A stretch of 64,000 nucleotides of DNA from assembly GCF_902506505.1 (NCBI RefSeq), contig NZ_LR733406.1:3490904-3554903 (forward strand), given 5' to 3'. The notes beneath the pieces were generated by a model. It searched no databases, was not told where the DNA came from, and worked only from the letters and a program-made list of their open reading frames with translations. Below are positions 29,276 to 38,824 of the stretch, in pieces. This DNA is from Pseudomonas sp. 8AS. Lineage in GTDB: Bacteria; Pseudomonadota; Gammaproteobacteria; Pseudomonadales; Pseudomonadaceae. Each line of letters opens with the position of its first letter. The stretch's first letter is position 1. The translations under genes and the position numbers were made by a program.

Positions 29276-31582
29276 TCAGGCCAGCTCGCCACGCAGCTGG
29301 CGCGCCGCCGCCAGCATGTTCACCAGCGCCGCCTCGGTTTCCGCCCAGGCGCGGGTCTTCAGGCCGCAATCCGGGTTGACCCACAGCCGCTCGACCGGGA
29401 TGCGCGCCGCGGCCTTGCGCAGCAGGGCAAGCATCTCGGCGCTGTCCGGCACCCGTGGCGAGTGGATGTCGTACAGCCCCGGGCCGATCTCGTTGGGGTA
29501 GTCGAAACGCTCGAAGGCATCCAGCAGCTGCATGTCCGAGCGCGAGGCCTCGAGGGTGATCACGTCGGCATCCAGCGCCGCGATGGACTCGATCACCTCG
29601 TTGAACTCGCTGTAGCACATGTGCGTGTGGATCTGCGTTTCGTCGCGCACGCCGCAGGCAGCCAGGCGGAAGGCCTCGGTCGCCCAGCCCAGGTACGCCT
29701 GCCAGTTCGCCTTGCGCAGCGGCAGGCCCTCGCGGAAGGCCGCCTCGTCGATCTGGATGATGCGGATGCCGGCCGCCTCCAGCTCGACCACTTCGTCGCG
29801 CAGGGCCAGGGCCAGCTGGCGCGCCTGCTGCTCGCGGGAAATGTCGTCACGCGGGAAGGACCACATCAGCAGGGTCACCGGGCCGGTCAGCATGCCCTTC
29901 ATCGGCTTGCCGGTGAGGCTCTGCGCATAGCGGCTCCAGGCCACCGTCATCGCCTGCGGGCGGCTCAGGTCGCCGTAGATCACCGCCGGCTTGACGCAGC
30001 GCGAACCGTAGCTCTGCACCCAGCCGAAGCGGGTCAGCAGGTAGCCGTCCAACTGCTCGGCGAAATACTCGACCATGTCGTTGCGCTCGGCCTCGCCGTG
30101 CACCAGCACGTCCAGGCCCAGTCGCTCCTGCACGCTCACCGCGTGGCGGATCTCGCCGTGCATGGCCTCGCTGTACTCGGCCGGCGACAGCTTGCCGGCC
30201 TTGAACGCCTGGCGCGCCTGGCGGATCGCCGCGGTCTGCGGGAAGGAACCGATGGTGGTGGTTGGCAACGCCGGCAGTTGCAGGCACGCCCGCTGGCGCT
30301 CGCTGCGCTGGGCGAACGGCGCCTGGCGCCGGCTGTCGGCAGGCCTGACGGCGGCCAGGCGCGCCTGCACCGCCGGCTTGTGGATGCGGCTCGACTGCGC
30401 GCGGCCGGCCTGCACCGCGCGGCTCGCCGCCAGGGCCGCCTGCACGCGGGCGTCCTGCGGCTGGTTCAGCGCGGCGGCGAGTACCGCGACCTCCTCGCAC
30501 TTCTGCACGGCAAAGGCCAGCCAGCTCTTCAGTTCGGCATCCAGCTGGTCTTCGCGGCCCAGGTCCACCGGGCAGTGCAGCAGCGAACAGCTCGGCGCCA
30601 GCCACAGCCGCTCGCCCAGGCGCTCGTGGGCCTGCTGCAGCACCTCCAGGGCGCGGGCCAGATCGGTGCGCCAGACGTTGCGCCCGTCGACCACGCCGAG
30701 CGACAGCACCTTGTACGCCGGCAGGCGGTCGAGAATCGCCGGGAACTGCTCCGGCGCGCGCACCAGGTCGATGTGCAGGCCATCCACCGGCAGGCCGGCG
30801 GCCAGGCCGAGGTTGTCTTCCAGGCCGGCGAAGTAGGTGGCGATCAGCTTCTTGCCCGGCTCGCGCTGGAGGATGTTGTAGGCGCGCTCGAAGGCATTCT
30901 TCCAGTCCTGCGGCAGGTCCAGCGCCAGGATCGGCTCGTCGATCTGCACCCACTCCACGCCCTGGGCGGCCAGGCGCTGGAGGATCTCGCCGTACACCGG
31001 CAGCAGGCGCTCGAGCAGGTCGAGCCTATCGAACTCGCTGCCCTTGGCCTTGCCCAGCCACAGGTAGGTCAGCGGGCCGATCAGCACCGGCTTGAGCCGA
31101 TGGCCGAGCGCGTGGCCCTCGGCCACCTCCTCGAACAGCTGCTCCCAGCTCAGGGCGAACTGCTGCTCGGCCGTGAACTCCGGGACCAGGTAGTGGTAGT
31201 TGCTGTCGAACCACTTGGTCATCTCTTGAGCGTGGGCACCGCCGCAGCAGGTGTTCTTGCTGCGCATGTTTCCAGAAACCCCACGCGCCATGGCGAACAG
31301 GGTATCCAGGCCCGGCCGGCCGCCGTGCGGACGAAAACGCGCGGGTATCACGCCGAAGGCCAGCGAGTGGCCGAGCACCTGGTCGTACCAGGCGAAGTCG
31401 CCGACCGGCAGCAGCTCGATGCCGGCGTCCTTCTGCAATTGCCAGTGCGCGGCACGCAGCTGGCGGCCAACGGCGCGCAGGCCGGCTTCGTCCAGCGTGC
31501 CCAGCCAATAGGCTTCCAGGGCCTTCTTCAATTCGCGGTCGCGGCCGATGCGCGGAAAACCGAGGGTGTGGGCCAATGCCAT
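29276..31582 (-). CDS. metE: Cobalamin-independent methionine synthase
   Basis: A 768-residue enzyme that methylates homocysteine from 5-methyltetrahydropteroyltri-L-glutamate. The duplicated barrel is complete; the start [21 protein letters not shown] is canonical and the zinc site lies in [15 protein letters not shown]. The ATG at 31582 follows AAGGAGATAG. It is divergent from metR, as in enterobacteria. Confidence 0.96.
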   Translation of the reverse strand: MALAHTLGFPRIGRDRELKKALEAYWLGTLDEAGLRAVGRQLRAAHWQLQKDAGIELLPVGDFAWYDQVLGHSLAFGVIPARFRPHGGRPGLDTLFAMARGVSGNMRSKNTCCGGAHAQEMTKWFDSNYHYLVPEFTAEQQFALSWEQLFEEVAEGHALGHRLKPVLIGPLTYLWLGKAKGSEFDRLDLLERLLPVYGEILQRLAAQGVEWVQIDEPILALDLPQDWKNAFERAYNILQREPGKKLIATYFAGLEDNLGLAAGLPVDGLHIDLVRAPEQFPAILDRLPAYKVLSLGVVDGRNVWRTDLARALEVLQQAHERLGERLWLAPSCSLLHCPVDLGREDQLDAELKSWLAFAVQKCEEVAVLAAALNQPQDARVQAALAASRAVQAGRAQSSRIHKPAVQARLAAVRPADSRRQAPFAQRSERQRACLQLPALPTTTIGSFPQTAAIRQARQAFKAGKLSPAEYSEAMHGEIRHAVSVQERLGLDVLVHGEAERNDMVEYFAEQLDGYLLTRFGWVQSYGSRCVKPAVIYGDLSRPQAMTVAWSRYAQSLTGKPMKGMLTGPVTLLMWSFPRDDISREQQARQLALALRDEVVELEAAGIRIIQIDEAAFREGLPLRKANWQAYLGWATEAFRLAACGVRDETQIHTHMCYSEFNEVIESIAALDADVITLEASRSDMQLLDAFERFDYPNEIGPGLYDIHSPRVPDSAEMLALLRKAAARIPVERLWVNPDCGLKTRAWAETEAALVNMLAAARQLRGELA

Positions 31583-31633
31583 GGTCTATCTCCTTGTTCG
31601 TCAATGGCGCCATTCTCGACAGCCGACCACACA

Positions 31634-31646
31634 TGAGACAAACTCA
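31634..31646. promoter_or_regulatory. Candidate MetR operator between metE and metR
   Basis: TGAG-ACAAA-CTCA is a 4-5-4 inverted repeat close to the TGAA-N5-TTCA form bound by MetR. It lies 52 bases upstream of the metE start. Confidence 0.5.
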
Positions 31647-31781
31647 ACATATTCGCGACGATCTACAGTTTTACTCACGATCATCACCGAGGTGGATAGG
31701 GCTCCGCTTGTCCACCGCCAACCCGCACAGCCCGAGTGGTGGATGAACAAGGCGTCATCCCCCCTACAGAGCGAGGCCACC

Positions 31782-32702
31782 ATGCTGGAAATCCGCCACC
31801 TGAAAACCCTGCACGCCCTGCGCGAGGCCGACAGCCTGGTGGAAGCCGCCGAGCGCCTGCACCTGACCCAGTCCGCCCTCTCCCACCAGTTCAAGGAACT
31901 GGAAAGCCAGCTCGGCCTGTCGCTGTTCATCCGCAAGACCAAGCCGGTGCGCTTCACCAGCGCCGGCCTGCGCCTGCTGCAACTGGCCGACAGCCTGCTG
32001 CCGCAGATGCGCGGCGCCGAACGCGACCTGGCGCGCCTGGCCGGCGGCACGGCGGGCAGGCTGCACATGGCCATCGAATGCCACAGCTGCTTCCAGTGGC
32101 TGATGCCGACCATCGACCAGTTCCGCGACGCCTGGCCGGAAGTCGAGCTGGACCTGGCCTCCGGCTTCTCCTTCGCCCCGCTGCCGGCCCTGGCCCGCGG
32201 CGACCTCGACCTGGTGGTGACCTCCGACCCGGTGGAACTGGCCGGCATCACCTACGTGCCGCTGTTCACCTACGAAGCCATGCTCGCCGTGGGCAACCAG
32301 CACCCGCTGGCCGGCAAGCCCTACATAGTCCCCGAAGACCTGGCCAGGGAAATCCTCATCACCTACCCGGTGGAGCGCGACCGCCTGGACATCTTCACCC
32401 GCTTCCTGGAGCCGGCCGACGTCGAACCGGCGCAGGTGCGCACCTCGGAACTCACGGTGATGATGATGCAGCTGGTGGCTAGCGGCCGCGGCGTGTGCGG
32501 CCTGCCCAACTGGGCGCTGCACGAATACAGCTCGCGCGGCTACGTCACCGCCAAGCGCCTGGGCGACAAGGGCCTGTTCGCCACCCTCTACGCCGGCATC
32601 CGCGCCGACATGCTCGACGCCCCCTTCATGCGCGACTTCCTGCTCACCGCCAAGGACACCTCCTTCGCCACCCTCGAAGGCGTCAGCGCCGCGCGCAACT
32701 GA
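31782..32702 (+). CDS. metR: LysR-family regulator MetR
   Basis: A 306-residue LysR protein with helix-turn-helix DSLVEAAERLHLTQSALSHQFKELE and the MetR-like effector domain (AIECHSCFQWLMPTIDQFR). It activates metE using homocysteine as coactivator. The ATG at 31782 begins the standard MLEIRHLKTL, behind GAGG. Confidence 0.92.
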   Translation: MLEIRHLKTLHALREADSLVEAAERLHLTQSALSHQFKELESQLGLSLFIRKTKPVRFTSAGLRLLQLADSLLPQMRGAERDLARLAGGTAGRLHMAIECHSCFQWLMPTIDQFRDAWPEVELDLASGFSFAPLPALARGDLDLVVTSDPVELAGITYVPLFTYEAMLAVGNQHPLAGKPYIVPEDLAREILITYPVERDRLDIFTRFLEPADVEPAQVRTSELTVMMMQLVASGRGVCGLPNWALHEYSSRGYVTAKRLGDKGLFATLYAGIRADMLDAPFMRDFLLTAKDTSFATLEGVSAARN

Positions 32703-32799
32703 CCCGGCGCCGCCCCTGCTGGTGCAAGATGGACTGCCCGGCGCTGCCGCGACGCCGACTAGGGCCAACCGAATCGCCAGCCACCCCGAGAGGCCAGCC

Positions 32800-33129
32800 A
32801 TGCAAGTCAGCAACCTGTTCAGCGATGCCGCCGCCCCGCGGCAAGGCGAGCGTTTCGACACGCTGCTCAGCCACCGCAACCTGCAAATCGAGCGCATCGT
32901 CAGTTCGGACGCCATCACCCCGCAGGAGTATGTGCAGGCCCAGGACGAGTGGGTGCTGCTGGTGCGCGGGGAGGCCGTGCTGCAAGTAGCCGGCGAGCGG
33001 GTTGCACTCAAGGCCGGCGATCATCTGTTCCTGCCCGCCGGAGTGGCGCATTCGGTCGAGCGCGCCGCCGAGGGTTCGCTGTGGCTGGCGGTGCATCTGC
33101 ACCCCGAAGCGGGCGCGGCGCCTGATTAA
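32800..33129 (+). CDS. Cupin-domain protein
   Basis: A 109-residue single-domain cupin. The two motifs are G-x-A-x-LQVAGERVALKAGDHLFLP and PAGVAHSVERAAEGSLWLAVHLH, with histidines placed to bind one metal. Substrate unknown. It lies about 97 bases after metR on the same strand, behind GAGAGG. Confidence 0.82.
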   Translation: MQVSNLFSDAAAPRQGERFDTLLSHRNLQIERIVSSDAITPQEYVQAQDEWVLLVRGEAVLQVAGERVALKAGDHLFLPAGVAHSVERAAEGSLWLAVHLHPEAGAAPD

Positions 33130-33287
33130 CCGCCTACTGTGGCAGCGCGGGCAGGGGAAGCGACAGGCCGGCCAGGCGGCCGCTGTGCACCAGTGGGCAG
33201 CGCTGCGGCCGGTGCCGGTGGTACAAAGGCAGCCGCTAGCCCGCCAGGGCTTGCGGCGCAGTCGTCAGCAGGGGCGGCGCCGGTTGC

Positions 33288-33313
33288 CGAAATCGCGGCT
33301 GAAGCCGCTCCCA
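33288..33313. repeat. Copy of a short dispersed repeat (GCGGCTGAAGCCGCTCCCAC)
   Basis: A self-complementary core GCGGCTgaAGCCGC followed by TCCCACA lies in the gap before the DUF2834 gene. Related sequences occur at 7222-7248, 29201-29224 and, degenerate, 52641-52662. Confidence 0.6.
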
Positions 33314-33359
33314 CAAAAGCGAATATGTTGGCCCGATGTTTGTTAACAAGGACGTGACC

Positions 33360-33683
33360 ATGAAGAAAGCCCTGCTACCACTGCTGACCCTGCTGGCCTT
33401 CACGGCCTATACCCTGTTCAGCCTGCTGCAGGCCGAGCAGTCGCTCCTGCAGTTCGGCCTGCAACTGATGTCGAGCCCCGACACCGCCCAGGTGGTGATC
33501 GACCTGTATATCCTCGCCACCCTGGCGTGCATCTGGATGTACCGGGACAACCAGGCGCGCGGCAAGTCGGTGGCCGCGGTGCTGCCCTACTTCGCGCTGA
33601 CCCTGGTCTTCGTCTCCATCGGCCCGCTGCTCTATCTGGTGCTGCGCAGCCTGGCGCGCCCCCAGGGAGCCGGGCATGCGTAG
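33360..33683 (+). CDS. DUF2834 family membrane protein
   Basis: A 107-residue protein with three predicted membrane helices and the DUF2834 pattern (VVIDLYILATLACIWMYRDNQARG). Function unknown. The ATG at 33360 follows AAGGA. The end overlaps the next small membrane gene by eight bases. Confidence 0.75.
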   Translation: MKKALLPLLTLLAFTAYTLFSLLQAEQSLLQFGLQLMSSPDTAQVVIDLYILATLACIWMYRDNQARGKSVAAVLPYFALTLVFVSIGPLLYLVLRSLARPQGAGHA

Positions 33684-33984
33684 AGCCCTGCCCGCCACCC
33701 TGCTGATGCTGTGCGGCGAGCTGCACGCCTTCCAGCCCTGCCCCGCCCCCAGCCAGCCCTGCGCCTCGCCCGGGCAGGTGCTGCTGCTCGTGGTGCTGCC
33801 CTGCCTGGTGCTGGCCGCGCTGGCGCTGCTGGCGCAAAAGACCCTGCGGCGGCGCTGGCTACGGCTGGTCAGCTGGCTGCTGCTGGCCAGCATCGGGGGG
33901 CTCTGGCTGCTGGCGATATACGCCGCCTTCAACGCCTACCTGGCGCCATGTGCAAGCGGGTGCTGGTATGGCATTGTCGGTTGA
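33676..33984 (+). CDS. Small hypothetical membrane protein
   Basis: A 102-residue protein with an N-terminal signal-like segment, two central hydrophobic helices (about 34-55 and 64-85) and five cysteines placed near its two ends. The overlap with the DUF2834 gene supports co-translation. No family was recognised. Confidence 0.6.
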   Translation: MRRALPATLLMLCGELHAFQPCPAPSQPCASPGQVLLLVVLPCLVLAALALLAQKTLRRRWLRLVSWLLLASIGGLWLLAIYAAFNAYLAPCASGCWYGIVG

Positions 33985-34037
33985 ACCCTGCGCACGCGCC
34001 TCGCTCTGTCATTGAATCCAACGACCCGGTGACCCCG

Positions 34038-34691
34038 ATGAACTCACACCGTACGCCCTGGCTCATAGGCGCCTCGCTGCTCTTGCTCGGCCTGCTGGCG
34101 CTCTCCGGCTATCACCCCTACGACCAGGCCACCTGGGCCCTGGAAGTGGCGCCGGTGCTGATCGCCCTGCCCATTCTCTGGGCCACCTATCGGCGTTTCC
34201 CGCTGAGCACCCTGCTCTATGTGCTGATTTTCCTGCATGCGCTGGTGCTGATGCTGGGCGGCGCCTACACCTATGCGCGGGTGCCGCTGGGCTTTGAGTT
34301 TGCCGAGGCGTTCGGCCTGCAGCGCAATCCCTACGACAAGCTCGGCCACTTCTTCCAGGGCCTGGTGCCGGCGCTGGTGGCCCGCGAGATCCTGCTGCGC
34401 GGCGCCTATGTGCGCACCCGCGCGATGCTGGCCTTCATCGTGGCCTGCATCGTGCTGGCCATCAGCGCCTGCTACGAGTTCATCGAATGGGGCGTTGCCG
34501 TGGCCGTGGGCCAGGGCGCGGTGGAATTTCTCGGCACCCAGGGCGACCCCTGGGATACCCAGTCGGACATGCTGTTCGCCCTGCTCGGTGCCCTCTTTGC
34601 CCTGCTGCTGTTCTCGCGCCTGCAGGACCGGCAGATCCGCCGCCTGCCGCCACGCGGCAACTCGCCCCAGCCAACCGCAGACCCGGAGTAG
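34038..34691 (+). CDS. DUF2238 (YjdF-like) membrane protein
   Basis: A 217-residue protein with about six membrane helices and the DUF2238 motif YDKLGHFFQGLVPALVAREILLR together with CYEFIEWGVAVAVGQGAVEFLGTQGDPWDTQSDM. The conserved acidic and histidine residues may bind a metal, but no function is established. The start at 34038 gives the normal family length. Confidence 0.82.
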   Translation: MNSHRTPWLIGASLLLLGLLALSGYHPYDQATWALEVAPVLIALPILWATYRRFPLSTLLYVLIFLHALVLMLGGAYTYARVPLGFEFAEAFGLQRNPYDKLGHFFQGLVPALVAREILLRGAYVRTRAMLAFIVACIVLAISACYEFIEWGVAVAVGQGAVEFLGTQGDPWDTQSDMLFALLGALFALLLFSRLQDRQIRRLPPRGNSPQPTADPE

Positions 34692-34699
34692 CCAGACAG

Positions 34700-34996
34700 A
34701 TGGACGTCAACTGTGAATCCCTCGCCGAAGTGCGCGCGCAGATCGATCGCCTCGACCGGCAGATCGTCGCCCTGCTCGCCGAGCGCGGCCGCTACGTCAG
34801 CCAGGCGGCGCGCTTCAAGGCCAGCAGCACCGAGGTGCCGGCGCCGGATCGGGTGGCCCAGGTGCTGGCCAAGGTCGGCGCGCTGGCCGAGCAGGAAGGC
34901 GCCAACCCGCAGGTGGTGGCCCAGGTGTACCTGGCGATGATCGGCGCCTTCATCGAGGCCGAACTGGCCGAGCACGCCCGCCTCGAACGCGGCTGA
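34700..34996 (+). CDS. Chorismate mutase, AroQ-type single domain
   Basis: A 98-residue all-helical protein with the AroQ pattern VRAQIDRLDRQIVALLAERGRYVSQAARFK and the C-terminal AMIGAFIEAELAEH helix. It should convert chorismate to prephenate, or could be a PchB-like pyruvate lyase; the two cannot be told apart by eye. It follows the DUF2238 gene by eight bases with GGAG upstream. Confidence 0.78.
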   Translation: MDVNCESLAEVRAQIDRLDRQIVALLAERGRYVSQAARFKASSTEVPAPDRVAQVLAKVGALAEQEGANPQVVAQVYLAMIGAFIEAELAEHARLERG

Positions 34997-35032
34997 AAGC
35001 GCCGCCACCTTTGCCCACGCGCAGAAACGACG

Positions 35033-35055
35033 ATGCCCGGCGGATGGCCGGGCAT
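35033..35055. terminator. Hairpin between convergent chorismate mutase and DUF2790 genes
   Basis: ATGCCCGGC (35033-35041) pairs perfectly with 35047-35055 around a five-base loop. T-tracts are weak on both sides, so termination efficiency is uncertain. Confidence 0.6.
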
Positions 35056-35087
35056 GCTGCGTTTCCACTCTGCGCGTGCCGCGCGTA

Positions 35088-35351
35088 TCAGCCGTCGGTG
35101 CAGCCGCCGCCGAGCACCCGGTATTCCAGGCGATGCACGCGGCCCTGGTGATCCTCGTAGGTCATGATCGACGGGGTCACGCCGCAGATCTGCGAGACAT
35201 CGGTGGTGGCGATGACGCGGGCCACGTCCACATCCATGCCGTAGGTGTAGACCTCCACGGGCGGTTCGCCGCGAGCGGTGGTGTCCGCCTGCTCCGCCGC
35301 GAAGGCGAACGGGGTCAGGCCGGCCAGGGCCAGCAAGGTAAGAGCTTTCAT
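35088..35351 (-). CDS. DUF2790 family small exported protein
   Basis: An 87-residue protein with a signal peptide (cleavage after FAFA) and the DUF2790 core VEVYTYGMDVDVARVIATTDVSQICGVTPSIMTYEDHQG, ending with a conserved GGGC. Pseudomonads often carry several copies, some linked to metal stress. Function unknown. Confidence 0.82.
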   Translation of the reverse strand: MKALTLLALAGLTPFAFAAEQADTTARGEPPVEVYTYGMDVDVARVIATTDVSQICGVTPSIMTYEDHQGRVHRLEYRVLGGGCTDG

Positions 35352-35527
35352 GGGCAGTGTTCCTGAGTACAGGGAAAAGGACTTCGGCCGTGCCGGTATG
35401 CAGCGGCCGAAGTTGCAGCCAGTCGGCCCGGTAGAGGTAGCCTGGGCTGCTTAGCCTCGTCGTGGGAGGCAGGACAATTCTAGGTAGCCGGGCGGCGACG
35501 ATATACCGGCGAAGTGCGCATGCACTG

Positions 35528-36454
35528 TTACCGCTCAAACAACAATCCGTCCTGCAGCAAGCCGTTTGGGCCCTCGGCATCCACCGCTTGCCCGGCGGCT
35601 TCCTCGACCACCACGGTGCAGGTCATTCCCGCGGCCAGCTGCAGGCCGGCCGGCACCTCGTCGAGGTGGATGCGCACCGGCACGCGCTGGGCCAGGCGCA
35701 CCCAGTTGAAGGTCGGGTTGACGTCGGCGGTCAGCTCGCGGCTCTGCGGGTTGTCGCGGTCGTAGATGCCGCGGGCGATGCTGTCGACATGGCCGCGCAG
35801 GCGCTCGCCGCTCATCATGCGCATCTCCACCGGCGCGCCGAGGCGGATGCGCGGCAGGCGGGTCTCCTCGAAGTAGCCGTTGACGTAGAACGAGTTGCTG
35901 TCGACCAGGGCCATGCTCGGTTCGCCGGTGCTGGCGTAGTCGCCCTCGAACACGCTGAGGTTGGTGATGTAACCGGCGGCCGTGGCGCGCACCTCGGTGC
36001 GCTGCAGGTCGAGCCGGGCGGCATCCAGCAGGGCCAGGGCCTGCTGGTATTCGGCCAGGGCGATGGCGGACAGGTGGCCGGCATCCTCGCGGCTCTCGCG
36101 CGACACCACCAGGTCGTCCATCTCCGCGCGGCGCCGGGCGTTGACCTGGCGCATCGCCAGCGCCGCCTTGCGCGCCGCCACCAGGGCCTCGGCCTGCTGC
36201 ACGGCCATCCGGTAGTGGGCCGGGTCGATGCGCAGCAGCAGGTCGCCGACCGCCACCCGCTGGTTGTCGTGCACCGCCACCTCGACCACCAGCCCGGCCA
36301 CATCCGGGGCGATGTTGATGATGTCGGCGCGCACCCGGCCGTCGCGGGTCCAGGGCGAGTCCATGTAGTGCAGCCACAGCGTGCGCACCAGCAGCACGGC
36401 CAGGCCGAGGATGAGCAGGGTCGCGCAGACACTGACGAAGCGTTTCACGGGCAT
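35528..36454 (-). CDS. HlyD-family efflux adaptor (AaeA/EmrA-like)
   Basis: A 308-residue membrane fusion protein with one N-terminal helix, lipoyl motifs (INIAPDVAGLVVEVAVHDNQRVAVGDLLLRIDP and TAAGYITNLSVFEGDYAS) and a helical hairpin between them. It is the last gene of a four-gene efflux operon. A TTG at 36466 overlapping the DUF1656 stop is an alternative start; the ATG at 36454 is preferred by convention. Confidence 0.85.
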   Translation of the reverse strand: MPVKRFVSVCATLLILGLAVLLVRTLWLHYMDSPWTRDGRVRADIINIAPDVAGLVVEVAVHDNQRVAVGDLLLRIDPAHYRMAVQQAEALVAARKAALAMRQVNARRRAEMDDLVVSRESREDAGHLSAIALAEYQQALALLDAARLDLQRTEVRATAAGYITNLSVFEGDYASTGEPSMALVDSNSFYVNGYFEETRLPRIRLGAPVEMRMMSGERLRGHVDSIARGIYDRDNPQSRELTADVNPTFNWVRLAQRVPVRIHLDEVPAGLQLAAGMTCTVVVEEAAGQAVDAEGPNGLLQDGLLFER

Positions 36455-36462
36455 GGCGGTTC

Positions 36463-36663
36463 TCAACGGTAGATGGTCAGCGCCAGGGCGCTGTACAGGC
36501 AGGTGAACAGGCTCACGCGCAGCAGCGCCGGGTGCCAGGCATGGCGGTACAGGCCGCGCCAGGCAAACAGCCGGTCGAGCGCCCAGGCCAGCAGCAGGGC
36601 CAGCAGGAACAGCAGGGTCAGGCTCGGCAGGTACACGCCGTGCAGGGCGATCTCACGCGGCAT
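36463..36663 (-). CDS. DUF1656 small membrane protein
   Basis: A 66-residue protein with two membrane helices, starting MPREIALHGVYLPSLTLLF. It overlaps the end of the FUSC gene by 11 bases and precedes the HlyD gene. DUF1656 (AaeX-type) proteins nearly always sit between FUSC and HlyD partners. Confidence 0.88.
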   Translation of the reverse strand: MPREIALHGVYLPSLTLLFLLALLLAWALDRLFAWRGLYRHAWHPALLRVSLFTCLYSALALTIYR

Positions 36664-38815
36664 GGGCGACTCCGTGGTGGTAGGCCGAGGCGCCGGGCGA
36701 GCGCAGCGGCGACAGCGGGTCGAGCAGCGAACTGCGGATGAAGTGCAGGTAGCTGAGCATGCGCCGCAGCGGCGAGCTGTCGAACTGCGGCGCGCAGGGT
36801 TCGGCGGTGCCGCGCAGGGTGTCGATGGCCTGCTCCACCGCATGCAGCGCGCGCTGCCGGTTGGCCTCGCCGGGCTGCACGAACAGGCGGATCAGCGCCC
36901 GCCCCATCAGGCGCACGGAATGCCGCCAGGGCATCGACTCGGCGTAGCAGGCCAGCGCCGGCAGGCGTTCCTGCTCCAGGCGCAGCTCGATCAGCGCGTG
37001 GCCGACCTCCTGCACGGTGAACATCCAGCGCAGCAGCTGGCGCTGCACGTCGGCACGCCCGGTGGAGAAGGCGTAGGCCTGGCTGAGCAGGTCGCGCGTG
37101 CCGCTCTCGAACTCGCCGACCAGGCCGCGCAGGCGGCCGCTCACCGCCTGCACCACGCACATGCGCAGATCGTGCTCCAGGCGCCGCCACAGCCAGGGCC
37201 GGTTGGGCGGCAGGAGCACCGCCGCGGCCACCGTGGCCAGGCCCATGGCGAGCAAGGCGGCGAGGTATTCGTTGAGCATGCGCTGGGGGTCGTAGAAGGT
37301 CAGGTTGGCCGGCAGCGAGAGCATGCAGAACCACATCAGCAAGCCCAGGCCGTAGCCGGCGCCGTACGGCCGCGCGGAAATCCACGCGCCGAGGGCGAAC
37401 ACCGGCGCCAGCGCACAGCACAGCAGGGCGAAGCCATCCAGCCAGGGCAGCACCCAGAAGGTCAGGAAAAAGCCCAGGCAGGCACCGCCGAGCGCGCCGA
37501 GGCCGATCTGCAGCGACAGGCGCCTGGGGCTCGACGAGGTCGACGCCAGCGCCGCGACCATGCCCACGGTCATGGCGAAGGTGCCGCCGCTGGGCCAGGC
37601 GGTGGCCATCCAGAACAGGCTGAGGAGGAGGATCAGCAGGCTGCTGCGCACCCCGGCCACCGCGGCCGCGGCGGCGTTGGCACGCGGGCGGAAGCTGTCC
37701 TGCCAGTCTTCGCGGGCATGCTGGTGGTCGAGCAGCGAGGCGTGGGTCTGGGCGTAGCCGTGCAGGTCATCGGCGAAGCGGTAGAGCAGCTCGGCGGCGG
37801 TGTCGTAGTCGAGTCGCTGCGCCTCGCCGGGTTGGCCCATGGCCAGCTGCGTGCGGCCCTGGCGGATGCTCTGCATCAGCGCCTGCTTGGCGATGGCCAG
37901 GCGCTCGGCCAGCTGGGCGGCATCGGCCTCGCTGCACAGGCGCTCATGCAAGGGCGCGAGCAAGGCATCGAGCTCGGCCAGGCTAGGCTGCAAGGCCTCG
38001 CGCACCCGCTGGCCGGGCGCCCCGGCGAGGCGCTGGAGCAGCTGGTGGAGGCCGTGGAAGCGGGTGGACAGGACCATGAACTCGTTGTTCAGCCGGCCCA
38101 GGCGGCCGCTGCGCAGGCGCATGTGCGGGTCTTCGAAGGCGGTGGCGCTGCGCAGGTTCTCCAGGCTCACCGCGGCGGCGGCGAAACGCACGTTGCAGGC
38201 CTCGAAACGCTCCACGCCGAGGTTGCCGCGCAGGCCCGCGCTGGCGAACCCGGCGAACTCGCGAAAGCGCGCCTGCAGGCTGCGGCGCAGGTCGTCGCTG
38301 CTGTGCTGCGGCAGCAGCAGGCCATGGACCAGGCCGGTGCAGAGAATGCCCAGGCTGATCTCCAGCACCCGCCACAGCGCCTGCATGAAGGCACTTTCCG
38401 GCGCCTGGGTGGCCGGCAGGCCGATCATCAGCGCGGTGTAGCCGGCCAGCACGCAGGCATAGCCGCGAAAGTCGCGGTAGCGCGCGGCGCCGGCGGTGCA
38501 CAGGCCGACCCACAACGCCAGGCTGAGCATGAACAGCACCCGTTCCTGGTTGAACAGGGCGATCAGCAGCACCATCACCGCCAGCCCGAGCAGGGTGCCG
38601 ATCAGGCGGTAGAAGCTCTTGGCCAGCACCTGGCCGCTCTGCGTCTGCATGACGATGAACACCGTGGCCAGCACGGTGGTCGGCTGCGGCAACTGCAGGC
38701 GGTAGGCCAGCCACAGGGCGATGAAGGCACTCAGCAGCGCCTTGCCGACGAAGGCCCAGGTCAGGCCGTCGCTGCGCGCCCAGTCGGCCAGCGCGAGCTT
38801 GAAGGAGTGCGGCAT
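36653..38815 (-). CDS. FUSC-family efflux permease (AaeB-like)
   Basis: A 720-residue protein with two sets of about five or six membrane helices separated by a cytoplasmic domain (about 190-360), the AaeB/YccS/FUSC design. It probably exports aromatic acids or similar amphiphiles together with the adaptor, DUF1656 protein and outer membrane channel of this operon. It follows the channel gene by nine bases behind GAGGACC. Confidence 0.88.
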   Translation of the reverse strand: MPHSFKLALADWARSDGLTWAFVGKALLSAFIALWLAYRLQLPQPTTVLATVFIVMQTQSGQVLAKSFYRLIGTLLGLAVMVLLIALFNQERVLFMLSLALWVGLCTAGAARYRDFRGYACVLAGYTALMIGLPATQAPESAFMQALWRVLEISLGILCTGLVHGLLLPQHSSDDLRRSLQARFREFAGFASAGLRGNLGVERFEACNVRFAAAAVSLENLRSATAFEDPHMRLRSGRLGRLNNEFMVLSTRFHGLHQLLQRLAGAPGQRVREALQPSLAELDALLAPLHERLCSEADAAQLAERLAIAKQALMQSIRQGRTQLAMGQPGEAQRLDYDTAAELLYRFADDLHGYAQTHASLLDHQHAREDWQDSFRPRANAAAAAVAGVRSSLLILLLSLFWMATAWPSGGTFAMTVGMVAALASTSSSPRRLSLQIGLGALGGACLGFFLTFWVLPWLDGFALLCCALAPVFALGAWISARPYGAGYGLGLLMWFCMLSLPANLTFYDPQRMLNEYLAALLAMGLATVAAAVLLPPNRPWLWRRLEHDLRMCVVQAVSGRLRGLVGEFESGTRDLLSQAYAFSTGRADVQRQLLRWMFTVQEVGHALIELRLEQERLPALACYAESMPWRHSVRLMGRALIRLFVQPGEANRQRALHAVEQAIDTLRGTAEPCAPQFDSSPLRRMLSYLHFIRSSLLDPLSPLRSPGASAYHHGVAHAA

Positions 38816-38824
38816 GGGAGGTCC

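Noticed and set aside
29189-31636. 815-codon plus-strand frame opposite metE
   Set aside because: It is an antisense shadow of a full-length methionine synthase.
33139-33357. 72-codon frame before DUF2834
   Set aside because: It lies across repeat sequence, with no ribosome site and Ala/Gly-rich composition from GC bias.
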